From Betaproteobacteria bacterium (GTDB lineage Bacteria; Pseudomonadota; Gammaproteobacteria; Burkholderiales; SG8-39), in contig JAOUGZ010000090.1 in the NCBI GenBank assembly GCA_029865405.1, positions 1 to 8,411 of the forward strand: DNA of 8,411 bases. Direction: 5' to 3'. The stretch's first letter is position 1. Every line of letters starts with the position of its first letter. The translations under genes and the position numbers were made by a program. Below are positions 6,765 to 8,411 of the stretch, one piece after another. The notes beneath the pieces were generated by a model that did not search any database, was not told where the DNA came from, and worked only from the letters and a program-made list of their open reading frames with translations.

Positions 6765-8063
6765 ATGATCCGCCAGCCCATCTACGTCATCGACGGCGCG
6801 CGCACGCCGTTCCTGAAATCCAAGAACCGCCCCGGGCCGTTCGCCGCGGGCGACCTCGCGGTGCAGGCGGGCCGCGCTCTGCTGGTGCGCCAGAAGTTCG
6901 CGCCGCAGGAGCTCGACGAGGTCATCCTCGGCTGCGCCGCGCCGTCCGTGGACGAGGTGAACATCGGCCGCGTCGCCGCGCTGCGCATGGGTTGTGGCGA
7001 GAAGGTGCCGGGGTGGACGGTGATGCGCAATTGCGCGAGCGGCATGCAGGCGCTCGATTCCGGCATCAACAGCATCGTCGCCGGCCGCTCGCAGCTCGTG
7101 CTCGCAGGCGGCGTCGATGCGCTCTCGCGCGCGCCGCTCCTCTACAACGACCGCATGGTGGGCTGGTTTTCCGACCTGGCGGCGGCGCGATCCGCCGGGC
7201 AGCGCGTGGCGCTGTTCGCGCGCATGCCGTTCAAGGCGCTGCTCGCGCCCGTGATTGGCATCATGAAGGGGCTCACCGACCCGATGGTGGGCCTGCTCAT
7301 GGGGCAGACGGCGGAGAATCTCGCCTACCGCTTCGGCATTACACGCGAACAGATGGACGCCTACGCCGTGCGCAGTCACCAGCGCGTGGCGCGCGCGCAG
7401 GACGAAGGCCCGCTCAAGCCCGGCGGCGGCGAGGTCGAGGCGCTCTACGACGCCAAGGGCAATACGTACGCCCTCGACGACGGCGTGCGCCGCGACGCCT
7501 CGATGGCGGGGCTGGCCAAGCTCAAGCCCTTCTTCGACCGCAAGTACGGCAACGTGACGCCGGGCAACAGCTCGCAGATCACGGACGGCGCGGCCTGGCT
7601 GATTCTTGCCTCCGAGGAAGCCGTGAAGCGCCACGGCCTGTCGCCCATGGGTCGAATCGTCGACTCGCAGTGGGCGGGGCTCGATCCGGCGCAGATGGGC
7701 CTCGGGCCGGTGCACGCCGCGACGCCGATCCTGCAGCGCCATGGGCTGGGCCTGGGCGACCTCGACTACTGGGAAATCAACGAGGCGTTTGCGGCGCAGG
7801 TGCTGGGCTGCCTTGCCGCGTGGAGGGACGAGAAGTACTGCAAAGCGCAGCTGGGCCTCGAGCGCGCCATGGGCGAGCTCGACCAGGAAAAGCTCAACGT
7901 GGACGGCGGCGCGGTGGCGCTCGGCCACCCGGTGGGCGCCTCGGGCGCGCGTATCGTCCTGCACATGCTGCAGCTCTTGAAGCGCAAGAACGCGAAGCGC
8001 GGCATGGCCTCGATCTGCATCGGCGGCGGGCTGGGCGGCGCAATGCTGCTGGAGGCCGCCTGA
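6765..8063 (+). CDS. fadI: Acetyl-CoA C-acyltransferase (3-ketoacyl-CoA thiolase), FadI type
   Basis: A 432-residue cytosolic thiolase; E. coli FadI is 436 aa. It cleaves 3-ketoacyl-CoA with CoA to acetyl-CoA and a shortened acyl-CoA, the last step of each cycle. All thiolase catalytic signatures are visible: nucleophile C90 in MRNCASGMQAL (87-97), NEAFA (339-343), H388 in ALGHPVGASGAR (385-396) and C418 in CIGGGLGG (418-425). The N-terminal IDGARTPF and the insertion with GLTDPMVGLLMGQTAENLAY (169-188) suit the FadI/trifunctional-beta group rather than PhaA-type biosynthetic thiolases. A weak ribosome-binding site, AAGG, lies 9 bases before the ATG, which sits one base after the fadE stop. 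The stop overlaps the next start (TGATG), so the genes are probably co-translated, as expected for a protein that partners with FadJ in an alpha2-beta2 complex. Confidence 0.94.
   Translation: MIRQPIYVIDGARTPFLKSKNRPGPFAAGDLAVQAGRALLVRQKFAPQELDEVILGCAAPSVDEVNIGRVAALRMGCGEKVPGWTVMRNCASGMQALDSGINSIVAGRSQLVLAGGVDALSRAPLLYNDRMVGWFSDLAAARSAGQRVALFARMPFKALLAPVIGIMKGLTDPMVGLLMGQTAENLAYRFGITREQMDAYAVRSHQRVARAQDEGPLKPGGGEVEALYDAKGNTYALDDGVRRDASMAGLAKLKPFFDRKYGNVTPGNSSQITDGAAWLILASEEAVKRHGLSPMGRIVDSQWAGLDPAQMGLGPVHAATPILQRHGLGLGDLDYWEINEAFAAQVLGCLAAWRDEKYCKAQLGLERAMGELDQEKLNVDGGAVALGHPVGASGARIVLHMLQLLKRKNAKRGMASICIGGGLGGAMLLEAA
8051..8055 (+). promoter_or_regulatory. Ribosome-binding site of fadJ inside the end of fadI
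   Basis: GGAGG lies 7 bases before the ATG at 8063, within the last codons of the thiolase gene. It favours this ATG, which overlaps the thiolase TGA, over the in-frame ATG at 8087 that has no such site. Confidence 0.7.
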
Positions 8064-8411
8064 TGGATCGCGGAATAACCGACACGATGCTTAAGCACTG
8101 GCGCTGGGAGCAGGACCGCCAGGGCCTCGCCTGGCTCACCTTCGACAAGCAGGGCGAATCCACCAACACCTTCTCGCGCGAGGCGCTGGAGGAGCTCGGC
8201 ACCGCGCTCGACGCGATCGCCGCGGCCAAGCCCAAGGGCCTCGTCATCCGCTCGGCGAAGGAGAACTTCATCGCCGGCGCCGACATCAAGGAGTTCACTC
8301 GCTTCGCCAATGCGGCGGAGGCCCTTGGCTTCAACCGACTGGGATGGGACACGCTGCAGAAGCTGCGCGACCTGCCCTTCCCGAGCACGGCGATGGTGAA
8401 CGGATTCTGCA
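8063..8411 (+). CDS. fadJ: FadJ-type multifunctional enoyl-CoA hydratase/3-hydroxyacyl-CoA dehydrogenase, 5' part only
   Basis: The first 116 residues are visible before the right edge; whole FadJ-type proteins are about 700 aa. The family hydrates trans-2-enoyl-CoA to L-3-hydroxyacyl-CoA and then oxidises it with NAD+ to 3-ketoacyl-CoA. Seen: the start of the crotonase fold with WLTFDKQGESTNTFSREALE (24-43), the oxyanion-hole and CoA-binding segment FIAGADIKEF (69-78), and AMVNGFC (110-116), which begins the second conserved loop (family xxNGxCLGGGxE). The catalytic glutamates and the dehydrogenase domain lie past the edge, so a stand-alone enoyl-CoA hydratase is not formally excluded. The multifunctional reading rests on the FadJ-like N-terminus (LTFDKQGESTNTF) and the position right after fadI. 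The start overlaps the thiolase stop by one base. Confidence 0.85.
   Translation, partial: MDRGITDTMLKHWRWEQDRQGLAWLTFDKQGESTNTFSREALEELGTALDAIAAAKPKGLVIRSAKENFIAGADIKEFTRFANAAEALGFNRLGWDTLQKLRDLPFPSTAMVNGFC

Noticed and set aside
4199..6781. A very long open frame (860 codons) on the minus strand opposite fadE
   Set aside because: Its codons align exactly with fadE codons, so a stop would need a TTA, CTA or TCA sense codon, which such GC-rich genes avoid. The product is low-complexity, rich in Arg, His, Ala and Gly, with no domain motif, while the plus-strand frame has full FadE motifs.
6672..7964. A 430-codon open frame on the minus strand opposite the thiolase gene
   Set aside because: Same codon-aligned antisense effect as opposite fadE; Arg/His/Ala-rich product without motifs, while all thiolase catalytic motifs are on the plus strand.
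8087..8089. Second in-frame ATG as the fadJ start
   Set aside because: No ribosome-binding site precedes it, whereas GGAGG lies 7 bases before the ATG at 8063, which overlaps the upstream stop.
1..8411. A novel defence system, mobile element, CRISPR array or structured RNA
   Set aside because: All large open regions are explained by known housekeeping or metabolic families; I saw no direct repeats with spacers, transposase motifs, tRNA-like folds or composition islands.

Overview
The window is high-GC, densely coding DNA from a proteobacterial chromosome. The best guess is Betaproteobacteria or a related Gammaproteobacterium, because of the PsrA-type regulator with a FadE/FadI/FadJ beta-oxidation set, a PBP7-type endopeptidase and an EgtD methyltransferase. 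This is inferred from gene content and no marker gene fixes the taxon. I see no insertion sequence, CRISPR array, tRNA, rRNA or phage gene. No stretch over 300 bases lacks a gene.

Left half, minus strand, read right to left: an Atm1-type ABC exporter (3473 to 1653), a 119-base gap with a plausible sigma70-type promoter, a PbpG-type D-alanyl-D-alanine endopeptidase (1533 to 667), and the first ~235 codons of an EgtD-type histidine methyltransferase. The egtD gene overlaps the end of pbpG and runs off the left edge.

Right half, plus strand: a compact fatty-acid beta-oxidation operon. A TetR/PsrA-like regulator (3577-4260) is followed by a long FadE-type acyl-CoA dehydrogenase (4283-6763), a FadI-type thiolase (6765-8063) and the start of a FadJ-type multifunctional enzyme (8063 to the right edge). 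Gaps between the genes are 22, 1 and -1 bases. Together they cover the four reactions of the cycle: dehydrogenation (FadE), hydration and second oxidation (FadJ), and thiolysis (FadI).

The two halves diverge from a ~100-base intergenic region at 3474-3576. It holds a near-consensus promoter (TTGACG, 18 bases, TATCAT) and a perfect 9+2+9 inverted repeat that overlaps the -10 box and the predicted transcription start. The repeat fits the published PsrA-type core CAAAC-N4-GTTTG, which predicts that the regulator represses its own operon and is relieved by long-chain fatty acids or acyl-CoAs. I did not find a clearly undescribed system. The points most worth a second look are this operator/promoter arrangement, the exporter start with no visible ribosome-binding site, and the pbpG/egtD overlap with a GTG start.
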